Source: Planctomycetaceae bacterium (GTDB taxonomy: Bacteria; Planctomycetota; Planctomycetia; Pirellulales; Pirellulaceae). Taken from it: DNA of 8,508 bases. The stretch covers positions 256-8,763 of the forward strand of contig DMPQ01000033.1 in the NCBI GenBank assembly GCA_003455945.1. The letters are read 5' to 3'. The position numbers were made by a program, and so were the translations under genes. How positions within the stretch are numbered: the first letter of the stretch is position 1; each line of letters opens with the position of its first letter. Shown here piece by piece: positions 1-6,462 of the stretch. The notes under the pieces were generated by a model. That model ran no database searches. It was not told the origin of the DNA and saw nothing but the letters and a program-made list of their open reading frames with translations.

Positions 1-2271
1 ACTCCTGACGAAGCGACCACGCCTCCGTCGACCGAATCGGAATCGACGGCCGACACCGCCGCTCCGTTCGCCGCCGAATCGACGCTCGTGTCGCTCGGTT
101 CGCTCGCCGAGGACTCTCCGTATCGCATGCTGGTGACCTTCGATTCGCGAGGGGGCTCGGTCCGACGGATCGAGCTGACCGACCGGATGAAGGACGCCTC
201 GCTCCGCTTCAAGAAAGTCGATGATCGCGCCGGCTACCTCGGTAACCTCGAGGTGTCGTCGGTCGAGTCGGGGGGCGTTCGCGTCGGCCTGGTCGGACCG
301 GGGAGTCCGGCGGCAACGGCAGTCGGCCCCGCCGGCGCGCCGACCGGACTGGCGGCAGGGGATGTGCTCGTGGCGTTCGACGGCCAACCGCTGGCCGACG
401 CCGGCGATTGGTTCCGCCGCATCGATGCGACTCGTGCGGGTGACGAGGTGGTGCTCGGCGTCCGGCGCGGCGAGGCGACGCTCGACTACCGAGCCAAACT
501 GATCCGCCGCCCGATCGAAGTCGTTTCGCCGCTTCCCGAGCGGACGAGCGATCCGTCGCTCTGGCATCGTCCGTCGTTCGTGACGACGATCGGCAACCTG
601 ACTCAAGGAGGCCTGTGGCGGCCGATCAAGGCCGATCTCGAATCGCGCGACTGGGCGGTCGAACCGAGCGACGATCCGGATGTCGTCGCGTTTCGCTACG
701 AGCTGAATCAGGCCGACCTCGACGGCTCGAAGCTCGTCGGTCCGATCACGGTGATCAAGCGCTACCGTCTGGCTCGCCGCACCGACGCCAGTCCGCCGAA
801 GACCGAGACGTTCGATCGCTCGTTCCACCTGGACCTCGAGTTCGAAGTGCGAAGCGCCTCGGAGACCGACCAGACGGTCGCGATTCGAGTCGGCGGCCCG
901 ACCGGAGTGACCGACGAGGGGTGGTGGTACATCAACAAGATCCACGGCCGCTCGACCGCCGTCTTCTATTCGGCCGGCTTCCGCGACCTGGTCGGTGCGA
1001 GCGAAGGTCTCGGCTTCCGCTTCCTGGGCGGTCCCGAGATCGTGTCGAACGAACTGACCGAGAACGCGGCGCCGCTCGAGATCTTTCCGCAAGGCTCCGA
1101 CGCGACCGATCGACAGCTGAAGTATGTTGGGATCGACACGCAGTACTTCAACGTCGCCCTCATGCCGCGCGGCGGAGAGAACGACGCGCCGATCGTCTGT
1201 TATGCGGGCATCGCCGAAGTGGCGGACGACCTGGCGACGCTCGACAAGAAGGAACGGCGTCGCGCGGACATCACCTTTTCGCTGACGACCGAAGGGCTCG
1301 ACGTCGGCAAGTACGATCCGGCGACCGGCGACGGCGCGGCGAAGGTCGCCTTCACGATCTTCGCGGGGCCGAAGTTTCCGACGCTGCTGGACGACTACGG
1401 CCTGGAAGACACCGTCTCGTACGGCTGGTTCGCTGCCTTCTCCAAGCCGCTCGTCAGTCTGCTCCATCTGTTCGATTCGATCGTCGGCAACTACGGACTC
1501 GCGATCGTCATGCTGACGATCCTCGTTCGCGCGGCGATGATCCCGATCAGCCGCAAGGCGGCGATCAACGCGCAGATGATGCAGCATCTGCAGCCCGAGA
1601 TGAAGAAGATCGCGGAGCAGTACAAGGACGACATGGAGAAGCGGTCGCGGGCGCAGCAGGAGCTGTTCCGCCGCTACAAGTACAACCCGATGGGCGGCTG
1701 TCTGCTGATGTTCCTGCAGCTGCCGATCTTCCTGGGCTTGTACCGCGGACTGAGCGTCGACATCCAGCTGCGCGACCAGCCGCTGATTCCGGGAGTCGAC
1801 TGGTGCTCGAACCTGGCCGGCCCCGATCGTCTGCTGATGTGGCGCGATTGGATGCCCTTCCTGACGCACGAGACGGGCTGGCTCGGTCCCTATCTGAACG
1901 TGCTGCCGATCATCACGATCGTGCTCTTCCTGGTGCAGCAGAAGATGTTCATGCCGCCGGCGCTCGACGAGCAGCAGCGGGCGACGCAGAAGATGATGAC
2001 CTTCATGATGGTCTTCATGGGACTGATGTTCTTCAAGGTTCCGTCGGGGCTCTGCATCTACTTCATCACGTCCAGTCTGTGGGGCATCATCGAGCGGAAG
2101 CTGCTCCCCAAGCCGAGCATCGAAGGGAAGCTCGCGTCGCTCGGCAAGGGGAACGACGACTCGGGCGCCGCCGAGACGCCGGCGGTCGAAGAAGCGCCTC
2201 GTTCGGCCGGAGCCGCGCGGGCTCGACTGGAAGAACAGCGCCGCCGCGAGCGGAAGAAGAAGGATCGCTGA
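1..2271 (+). CDS. yidC: Membrane protein insertase YidC, 5'-partial, with PDZ-like insert
   Basis: YidC inserts proteins into the inner membrane, alone or with SecYEG. The frame is open to the left edge, so the start and first membrane segment lie outside; a GTG at 88 is not the start. The 756 residues seen run: Thr/Ser/Glu/Ala-rich linker (1-29); a PDZ-like module (about 84-168, GLAAGDVLVAFDGQPL); the periplasmic beta-rich domain (about 175-470); then the conserved Oxa1-type membrane core. Membrane segments lie near 498-516, 565-584, 631-650 and 665-697. Arg510 in ILVRAAMIPI matches the conserved groove arginine of the family. A charged helical cytoplasmic hairpin (520-563) precedes NPMGGC, and FKVPSGLCIYF is the classic last-helix motif. 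The tail ends in a strongly basic RRRERKKKDR stretch. Basic tails of this kind, including that of the planctomycete Rhodopirellula baltica, have been reported to bind ribosomes. mnmE follows 103 bases downstream, a common pairing. Identity is secure; the PDZ call is by eye. Confidence 0.96.
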   Translation, partial: TPDEATTPPSTESESTADTAAPFAAESTLVSLGSLAEDSPYRMLVTFDSRGGSVRRIELTDRMKDASLRFKKVDDRAGYLGNLEVSSVESGGVRVGLVGPGSPAATAVGPAGAPTGLAAGDVLVAFDGQPLADAGDWFRRIDATRAGDEVVLGVRRGEATLDYRAKLIRRPIEVVSPLPERTSDPSLWHRPSFVTTIGNLTQGGLWRPIKADLESRDWAVEPSDDPDVVAFRYELNQADLDGSKLVGPITVIKRYRLARRTDASPPKTETFDRSFHLDLEFEVRSASETDQTVAIRVGGPTGVTDEGWWYINKIHGRSTAVFYSAGFRDLVGASEGLGFRFLGGPEIVSNELTENAAPLEIFPQGSDATDRQLKYVGIDTQYFNVALMPRGGENDAPIVCYAGIAEVADDLATLDKKERRRADITFSLTTEGLDVGKYDPATGDGAAKVAFTIFAGPKFPTLLDDYGLEDTVSYGWFAAFSKPLVSLLHLFDSIVGNYGLAIVMLTILVRAAMIPISRKAAINAQMMQHLQPEMKKIAEQYKDDMEKRSRAQQELFRRYKYNPMGGCLLMFLQLPIFLGLYRGLSVDIQLRDQPLIPGVDWCSNLAGPDRLLMWRDWMPFLTHETGWLGPYLNVLPIITIVLFLVQQKMFMPPALDEQQRATQKMMTFMMVFMGLMFFKVPSGLCIYFITSSLWGIIERKLLPKPSIEGKLASLGKGNDDSGAAETPAVEEAPRSAGAARARLEEQRRRERKKKDR

Positions 2272-2362
2272 GCGGCGTCGGCGTCCGTAGCCGCGCGGTT
2301 AGCTGCGCCCTGAGCGGCACCTCTGATCGGCGTCACCGTCGTCGGCCGTGCGATGTCGGTCC

Positions 2363-2366
2363 GGAG
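2363..2366 (+). promoter_or_regulatory. Ribosome binding site of mnmE
   Basis: A GGAG lies 8 bases before the ATG at 2375. It decides the start in favour of that ATG (protein MRFSTDDVIVAAAT) over the in-frame GTG codons at 2348 and 2369. The chosen protein begins just before the DDVIVAAAT strand, as MnmE proteins normally do. Confidence 0.7.
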
Positions 2367-2374
2367 TCGTGACG

Positions 2375-3820
2375 ATGCGTTTCTCGACCGATGACGTCAT
2401 CGTCGCCGCTGCGACCGCCGCCGGTCCCGGCATCCGTGCGATCGTCCGCCTGTCGGGAGATCGGGCGATCGAGGTGGTCGAGCGCGTCTTCGTTCCCGAC
2501 GTTCCCGCGGCATGGCCGGGACGGAGCGCAAGACGCTTTGCCGGAACGCTCCGATGGCTGCGCGAGCCGGTCGGCTCGCAGAGCGTCTCCGGCAGCAGCG
2601 GCGACTCACCGCGCGCCGTCGCTCAGGTCTGGCCGACTCGGTTGAGCTTTACGCGACAACCGGTGGTGGAGCTGCATGTCGAGGCGCTTCCTGGCCTGGT
2701 CGCCGCGCTGACCGATCGGCTGGTCGAGGCAGGCGGGCGTCCGGCGGAGCGGGGGGAGTTCACGCTCCGCGCCTTTCTCGCCGGCCGGCTCGATCTGACT
2801 CAGGCCGAAGGGGTCCTCGGCATCATCGACGCGCGCGATGCAAGCGAGCTGGCGGCCGGCCTGTCGCAGCTCGCCGGCGGACTCGCTCGACCGCTGCTGC
2901 AGCTTCGAGCCGACTTGCTCGACCTGCTCGCCGAGCTGGAGGCGGGTCTCGACTTTGCCGACGAGGATCTCGAGTTCATTCCGCGTCCGGTGCTGGTGGA
3001 GCGACTGGACGACGGGTTCGAGCGACTGAAGGAACTTCGCGCGCGACTGGATCGCCGCGATGCGTCGGCGCATCGCCCGCGAGTCCTGCTGCTCGGCCCT
3101 CCGAATGCCGGCAAGAGCAGCCTGTTCAACGCGCTGCTCGGCCGACCTCAGGCGATCGTCTCGAATCGCCCCGGGACGACACGCGATCCGTTGGTCGCGA
3201 GCGTGGCCGCGGCGCCGCTGCCGTTCGATCTGATCGACACCGCCGGGCTGAGCGAGGGAGGAGAGGGGAGCGATCCGATCGATCAGGCGGCCCAATCGCT
3301 CGGCCGGAGCGAACGGGAGCGAGCCGATCTGGTGCTCGTCTGTTACCCGGCCGAGTCATGGGAGTCGCGCGACCGGATCGAGTTCCTGGAACGGCTCGAC
3401 GCCTGGCGTCCTGCTCCCTCCCGCTGCCTGATGATCGCGACGCAGGCCGATCGAGTCGATGGTCGGACGAGGGCCGCTCTGGAGCGTGGCGGCGAGCGGG
3501 GCGATGGAGAGGTCGTCGTCACGAGTGCGGCGACCGGCTTCGGACTGGCGCGGTTGATCGAGCGGATCACGCAGCGTCTCGGCGCGGACGACGATGCCCG
3601 AGGGGTGACGGCTGCCACGGCTCAGCGGACGCGCGGGGCCTTGGACGAGAGTCTCGAAGCGCTCCGCCGAGCGGCGGCCGGAGGGGCGGGGGATCTGGGG
3701 GAGGAGCTGATCGCGGCCGAACTGCGGCTGGCCCTCGATGGCCTCGGACAGGTTACGGGCGAGATCTCGACCGATGATCTTCTCGATCGGATCTTCGGGC
3801 GGTTTTGCATCGGCAAATGA
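2375..3820 (+). CDS. mnmE: tRNA modification GTPase MnmE (TrmE)
   Basis: MnmE works with MnmG in the cytoplasm to add an aminomethyl or carboxymethylaminomethyl group to C5 of uridine 34 in certain tRNAs, using a folate one-carbon unit and GTP hydrolysis. The protein has 481 residues, a normal length. An N-terminal folate-binding domain (about 1-130) is followed by a helical domain with GEFTLRAFLAGRLDLTQAE. The G domain shows GPPNAGKS (241-248, P-loop Lys247), NRPGTTRD (G2 loop and flanking residues), DTAG (288-291) and TQAD (356-359). The second helical part ends in the diagnostic FCIGK, whose cysteine is essential in the family. Two departures are visible. The folate-site segment usually reading YTGEDVVE..HGG is SFTRQPVVELHVEAL, without HGG. 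The base-recognition motif is TQAD rather than NKxD. A Ser-rich insert (SQSVSGSSGDS) sits in the N domain. The gene follows yidC, as in many bacteria, but mnmG is not next. Confidence 0.97.
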   Translation: MRFSTDDVIVAAATAAGPGIRAIVRLSGDRAIEVVERVFVPDVPAAWPGRSARRFAGTLRWLREPVGSQSVSGSSGDSPRAVAQVWPTRLSFTRQPVVELHVEALPGLVAALTDRLVEAGGRPAERGEFTLRAFLAGRLDLTQAEGVLGIIDARDASELAAGLSQLAGGLARPLLQLRADLLDLLAELEAGLDFADEDLEFIPRPVLVERLDDGFERLKELRARLDRRDASAHRPRVLLLGPPNAGKSSLFNALLGRPQAIVSNRPGTTRDPLVASVAAAPLPFDLIDTAGLSEGGEGSDPIDQAAQSLGRSERERADLVLVCYPAESWESRDRIEFLERLDAWRPAPSRCLMIATQADRVDGRTRAALERGGERGDGEVVVTSAATGFGLARLIERITQRLGADDDARGVTAATAQRTRGALDESLEALRRAAAGGAGDLGEELIAAELRLALDGLGQVTGEISTDDLLDRIFGRFCIGK

Positions 3821-3849
3821 TTGAACGCCGGTCCGGCAACCGTTATGGT
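3821..3849 (+). promoter_or_regulatory. Possible sigma-70-type promoter
   Basis: TTGAAC (3821-3826) and TATGGT (3844-3849) are separated by exactly 17 bases, matching the TTGACA/TATAAT layout at 5 of 6 -35 positions allowing for order and 4 of 6 -10 positions. The site begins one base after the mnmE stop codon. If it is used, it would give the oxidoreductase gene a leader of about 350 bases. The call is from consensus spacing only. Confidence 0.35.
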
Positions 3850-3899
3850 GAGTCCGCCGAAATCCGGGTGGCGGCAGCTCCGTCCGACCTGTCGAAACT

Positions 3900-3916
3900 C
3901 GGTCCGACTCGGACCG
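3900..3916. repeat. Perfect 17-base dyad, possible operator
   Basis: CGGTCCGA and TCGGACCG flank a single central C, giving 8-base arms that are exact reverse complements. The spacing is too tight for an RNA hairpin, so a dimeric protein binding site is the likelier meaning. It lies about 50 bases downstream of the possible promoter. In GC-rich DNA such dyads also arise by chance. Confidence 0.3.
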
Positions 3917-4092
3917 CGAGCAGGTCGGGAGCGATGGACTTCGGAAGTCCGCCTCGTTCCCGTTTCGGCCCCCTTCGTCGGTTCTTCCGGCGACTCGCGT
4001 GATCGCTCGTCGGTCGCTTCGCAGTGATGCGGATCGCCGAAACGAGCGTTCGGCCGGTCGACTTCGGATCGGCGGAGATTCCGCTCGGCGGC

Positions 4093-4115
4093 GCGGTACT
4101 TGTCGACGGTACCGC
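4093..4115. repeat. Inverted repeat upstream of the oxidoreductase gene
   Basis: GCGGTAC (4093-4099) and GTACCGC (4109-4115) are exact reverse complements around a 9-base centre that itself contains the palindrome GTCGAC. It ends 96 bases before the start codon of the oxidoreductase. It could be an operator or a small leader hairpin; nothing in the sequence decides between these. Confidence 0.3.
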
Positions 4116-4197
4116 CGGTCCGACGCGGACGACCGGATCGCTATCGGGGGATCCGCAGACCCACACCCCGTGTACCCGAGTTACGCCCATTGGGCGC

Positions 4198-4204
4198 AGG
4201 AGAG
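4198..4204 (+). promoter_or_regulatory. Ribosome binding site of the oxidoreductase gene
   Basis: AGGAGAG lies 7 bases before the ATG at 4212. It fixes the start so that the twin-arginine motif falls at residues 7-8. The frame stays open upstream to a GTG at 3999, but that stretch has no protein character. Confidence 0.8.
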
Positions 4205-4211
4205 TCGAGCT

Positions 4212-5603
4212 ATGGCCAAGGGTTCGAATCGTCGCGATTTCATCCGGACGACGACCGCTGCCGGTGTCGGTTTCTGGGCAGCCGGAGGGGTGGCTGCCCG
4301 AGCCAGCCGCATGGCGATCGACGAGATCAGCTTCGCGTGTATCGGCGTCGGCGGTAAGGGTTCGAGCGACTCGGCCGATGCCAAGGACAACGGCAACGTC
4401 GTGGCGATCTGCGACATCGACGACCAGACGCTCGCCGGAGCCAAGGAGAAGTTCACCGGAGCGGCGGTCTATCACGACTTCCGCAAGCTGCTCGACGAGA
4501 TGGGCAAGAGCATCGACGCGGTGACCGTCAGCACGCCTGACCACACGCATGCCGCCGCCGCGCTGATGGCGATGCGGATGGGGAAGCACTGCTTCTGCCA
4601 GAAGCCGATGACCCATTCGATCTACGAAGCTCGGCTGATGACCGAGGTGGCTCGCGAAAAGAACCTGGTGACCCAGATGGGCAACCAGGGGACCGCCGAC
4701 AGCACGCTTCGCAAGAGCGCGGCGCTGATCAAGGCGGGCGAGATCGGCACCGTCAGCGAGGTGCACATCTGGACCAATCGGCCGGTCTGGCCGCAGGGGC
4801 TCGAGAAGCCGAGCGACACGCCGCCGGTCCCCGAGCACGTCAAGTGGGACCTCTGGCTCGGCCCGGCTCCGGACCGCGCCTACAACGCGATCTACCATCC
4901 GTTCAAGTGGCGCGGCTGGTGGGACTTCGGCACCGGCGCTCTCGGCGACATGGCGTGCCACACGCTCAACATGTCGTTCATGGGTCTCGATCTGCATGAC
5001 CCGACCTCGGTCCAGGCGAAGACCGACGGGCACAACAAGCAGACCTTCCCGAAGTGGTCGCAGATCAAGTACGAGTTCCCGGCGCGCGGCGATCGCGGTC
5101 CGGTGACGATGTACTGGTACGACGGCGGTCGCCTGCCGGCCGAAGAGCTACTGGCCGGTTGCCCGCGCGAAGGGAACAACCTGTTCAGCTCGGGCGCTCT
5201 GGTGATCGGCGACAAGGGGAAGCTCTTCTCCCCCGGCGATTACGGCGGCGATGCGACCAACACGGGCGTCGTCCGGGACGGTCAGTTCATCCCGCAGCGC
5301 GAGATCCGTAACTCGAACGCCACCTACGTCCGCTCCCCCGGCCACTTCAAGGAATGGGCCGACGCGATCAAGGGGAACGGCACTCCGATGTCGAACTTCC
5401 AGAACTACGCCGGCGGACTGACCGAGGTCGTCCTGCTGGGCAATCTGGCGGTCTGGGTCGCGGCCGGCGACGGACCGGGGAACGAGTGCGACGGACCGGT
5501 GGTCGAGTGGAACGCCGCCAAGATGGAAGCGAAGGACGCGACCGACGACGTCAAGCTGATCATCAAGCCGGAGTATCGCTCGGGCTACTCGCTGGACGCC
5601 TGA
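4212..5603 (+). CDS. Tat-exported Gfo/Idh/MocA-family oxidoreductase
   Basis: This is an NAD(P)-dependent sugar or polyol dehydrogenase-like protein of 463 residues. The N-terminus carries a twin-arginine signal: SNRRDFIR (Arg7, Arg8) followed by an uncharged Ala/Gly-rich segment and a possible cleavage site after AARAS, so export of a folded, cofactor-loaded protein is expected. A Rossmann fold follows with IGVGGKG as the nucleotide-binding loop and a VAICDID strand after it. QKPMTHS (Lys131) stands where the family has EKP with its conserved lysine. GALGDMACH (His250) matches the region that carries the catalytic histidine in related enzymes. The C-terminal half is the usual beta-sheet domain. 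Planctomycetes carry many such exported paralogues, often linked to carbohydrate use, but the substrate cannot be read from sequence. The gene stands alone, between a 391-base gap and a terminator. All lysine codons I read are AAG, as in hisE. Confidence 0.94.
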   Translation: MAKGSNRRDFIRTTTAAGVGFWAAGGVAARASRMAIDEISFACIGVGGKGSSDSADAKDNGNVVAICDIDDQTLAGAKEKFTGAAVYHDFRKLLDEMGKSIDAVTVSTPDHTHAAAALMAMRMGKHCFCQKPMTHSIYEARLMTEVAREKNLVTQMGNQGTADSTLRKSAALIKAGEIGTVSEVHIWTNRPVWPQGLEKPSDTPPVPEHVKWDLWLGPAPDRAYNAIYHPFKWRGWWDFGTGALGDMACHTLNMSFMGLDLHDPTSVQAKTDGHNKQTFPKWSQIKYEFPARGDRGPVTMYWYDGGRLPAEELLAGCPREGNNLFSSGALVIGDKGKLFSPGDYGGDATNTGVVRDGQFIPQREIRNSNATYVRSPGHFKEWADAIKGNGTPMSNFQNYAGGLTEVVLLGNLAVWVAAGDGPGNECDGPVVEWNAAKMEAKDATDDVKLIIKPEYRSGYSLDA

Positions 5604-5610
5604 TCCGGTC

Positions 5611-5657
5611 TCCCGACGCCGGAACGCCGGGAATCCTCCCGGGCGTTCCGTGCGGGA
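5611..5657 (+). repeat. Large interrupted hairpin after the oxidoreductase gene
   Basis: Nested pairing: TCCCG (5611-5615) with CGGGA (5653-5657), GGAACGCC (5621-5628) with GGCGTTCC (5642-5649), and GGGA (5629-5632) with TCCC (5637-5640), closing on a 4-base loop with one bulged G at 5641. No T-run follows, so it is not a classical terminator alone. It begins 7 bases after the stop codon and may protect the transcript end or help the terminator just downstream. Confidence 0.6.
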
Positions 5658-5682
5658 TGGCCGAACGACGATGATCGAACTG

Positions 5683-5723
5683 CGACGGGCCTTGGTACCC
5701 TTGCCAAGGCCCGTCGTTTGTTT
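5683..5723 (+). terminator. Rho-independent-type terminator of the oxidoreductase gene
   Basis: A perfect 13-base-pair stem (CGACGGGCCTTGG at 5683-5695 with CCAAGGCCCGTCG at 5704-5716) closes an 8-base loop and is followed at once by the T-rich TTTGTTT. It is the clearest terminator in the window. It separates the oxidoreductase from the his genes and argues against any hisE start upstream of it. No His-rich leader peptide is visible, so a his attenuator is unlikely. Confidence 0.85.
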
Positions 5724-5838
5724 CAGGCTGGTTGTCGGTCGACCTCCGGCGGCAACGGTAGCCTTGGTCGCCGATCGCCCGGCATTCGCCGGTCGGAACC
5801 GCGACGAGCGATCGCTCCCCTCCCCGAACCCCCGCCTG

Positions 5839-6231
5839 ATGATGTCCGAGTCCGCTCCCTCTGCCGAATCGATCCTCGGCCGCCTGATGCAGGTGATCGA
5901 GGACCGACGGCGCCATCCCCCCGAAAAGTCGTACGTGACCAGCCTGTTTCGAGGCGGGACGCCGAAGATCGCCGCCAAGATCCGCGAGGAAGCGGAAGAG
6001 GTGATCGAGGCGGCCGACGAGACGGGCGAGGAAGGGCGGCTGCATCTGATTCGCGAGGCGGCTGACGTGACGTTCCATCTGATGGTGCTGCTCGGCCATC
6101 GGGAGGTCGGTTGGCACGAAGTGGAAGCGGAACTGGGACGGCGTTTCGGCATTTCGGGGATCGACGAAAAGGCCTCCCGCAAGCCGAAGGGGACGGAAGA
6201 GAACTCCGCCGGCACCGACGCCGCTCGGTAG
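5839..6231 (+). CDS. hisE: Phosphoribosyl-ATP pyrophosphatase HisE
   Basis: HisE hydrolyses phosphoribosyl-ATP to phosphoribosyl-AMP and pyrophosphate, the second step of histidine synthesis, in the cytoplasm. The protein has 130 residues (129 if the adjacent ATG at 5842 is used); the family core is about 90-110. It is all-alpha, with the metal-binding acidic helix KIREEAEEVIEAA and the helix REAADVTFHLMVLL, which carries the second conserved acidic site. It ends with the family-typical RRFGISGIDEKASRK, followed by a short hydrophilic tail. The frame is open upstream to 5650, but that stretch covers the terminator and has no HisE similarity, so the ATG pair at 5839/5842 is preferred, although no clear Shine-Dalgarno precedes it. 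HisE stands alone here, not fused to HisI as in enterobacteria. hisG follows 231 bases downstream on the same strand. Confidence 0.94.
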   Translation: MMSESAPSAESILGRLMQVIEDRRRHPPEKSYVTSLFRGGTPKIAAKIREEAEEVIEAADETGEEGRLHLIREAADVTFHLMVLLGHREVGWHEVEAELGRRFGISGIDEKASRKPKGTEENSAGTDAAR

Positions 6232-6245
6232 ACCGACGCCGCTCG
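6214..6245 (+). repeat. Short tandem repeat across the hisE stop
   Basis: The 14-base word ACCGACGCCGCTCG occurs at 6214-6227 and again at 6232-6245, an 18-base period. The hisE stop codon TAG (6229-6231) falls between the copies. It looks like a small local duplication; loss of the stop would extend the protein by the same GTDAAR-like residues. Confidence 0.6.
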
Positions 6246-6298
6246 ATGGTTCGCCCCTGATCGTCGCCCCGCGCCGATCGTTGCACCGCCGAGCGACG

Positions 6299-6350
6299 CG
6301 ACCGACGAATCGCTCGCTCTCGGAAGCCGAGGGACGCGACGAGTCGGTCG
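6299..6350 (+). repeat. Nested stem-loop in the hisE-hisG gap
   Basis: An outer pair CGACCGAC (6299-6306) with GTCGGTCG (6343-6350) encloses an inner hairpin CTCGG-AAG-CCGAG (6319-6331). No T-run follows. It lies about 110 bases before hisG in the 231-base gap, which otherwise shows no gene. It might be a leader structure or transcript-processing site, or chance pairing in GC-rich DNA. Confidence 0.3.
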
Positions 6351-6462
6351 ATCGCCCCGTCCGAATCGCATGGCCGCATCGGCCCGCTTCGCCAGACCGC
6401 TCCGTTCGGACTCGATCCTCGGCGCCGACCACCTGATCCTTACCACGATCCGCGAGAGACGC

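Larger units (their letters stand above)
3821..4211. other. Non-coding stretch between mnmE and the oxidoreductase
   Basis: These 391 bases hold no gene I can support. The short open frames here give Arg/Ser/Pro-rich translations with no domain or credible start. The visible structure is a possible promoter directly after mnmE, two short dyads (3900-3916 and 4093-4115), and the ribosome binding site of the next gene at the right end. No T-rich terminator for mnmE is evident. Confidence 0.6.

Noticed and set aside
615..2372. A 585-codon open frame on the + strand in another frame of yidC
   Set aside because: It is low-complexity Arg/Asp/Gly-rich sequence; the overlapping YidC frame has clear membrane helices and family motifs.
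3805..4027. Small open frames directly after mnmE (65 and 68 codons)
   Set aside because: They overlap the mnmE end or start at a TTG, have no ribosome binding site and give Arg/Ser-rich translations without features.
3999..4211. N-terminal extension of the oxidoreductase to a GTG at 3999
   Set aside because: The added 71 residues have no protein character and would bury the Tat signal; AGGAGAG is well placed for the ATG at 4212.
3843..5033. A 396-codon open frame on the - strand
   Set aside because: Its translation is Arg/Asp/His/Val-rich with no recognisable motif, and most of it is the complement of the well-supported oxidoreductase gene.
5724..5838. A his attenuator with leader peptide upstream of hisE
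   Set aside because: No short frame with clustered His codons is visible, and the strong hairpin sits close behind the oxidoreductase gene, where a simple terminator explains it.
6370..6462. N-terminal extension of HisG to an ATG at 6370
   Set aside because: HisG proteins begin at the [11 protein letters not shown] strand. The extra 31 residues are unrelated, and GAGAG supports the ATG at 6463.
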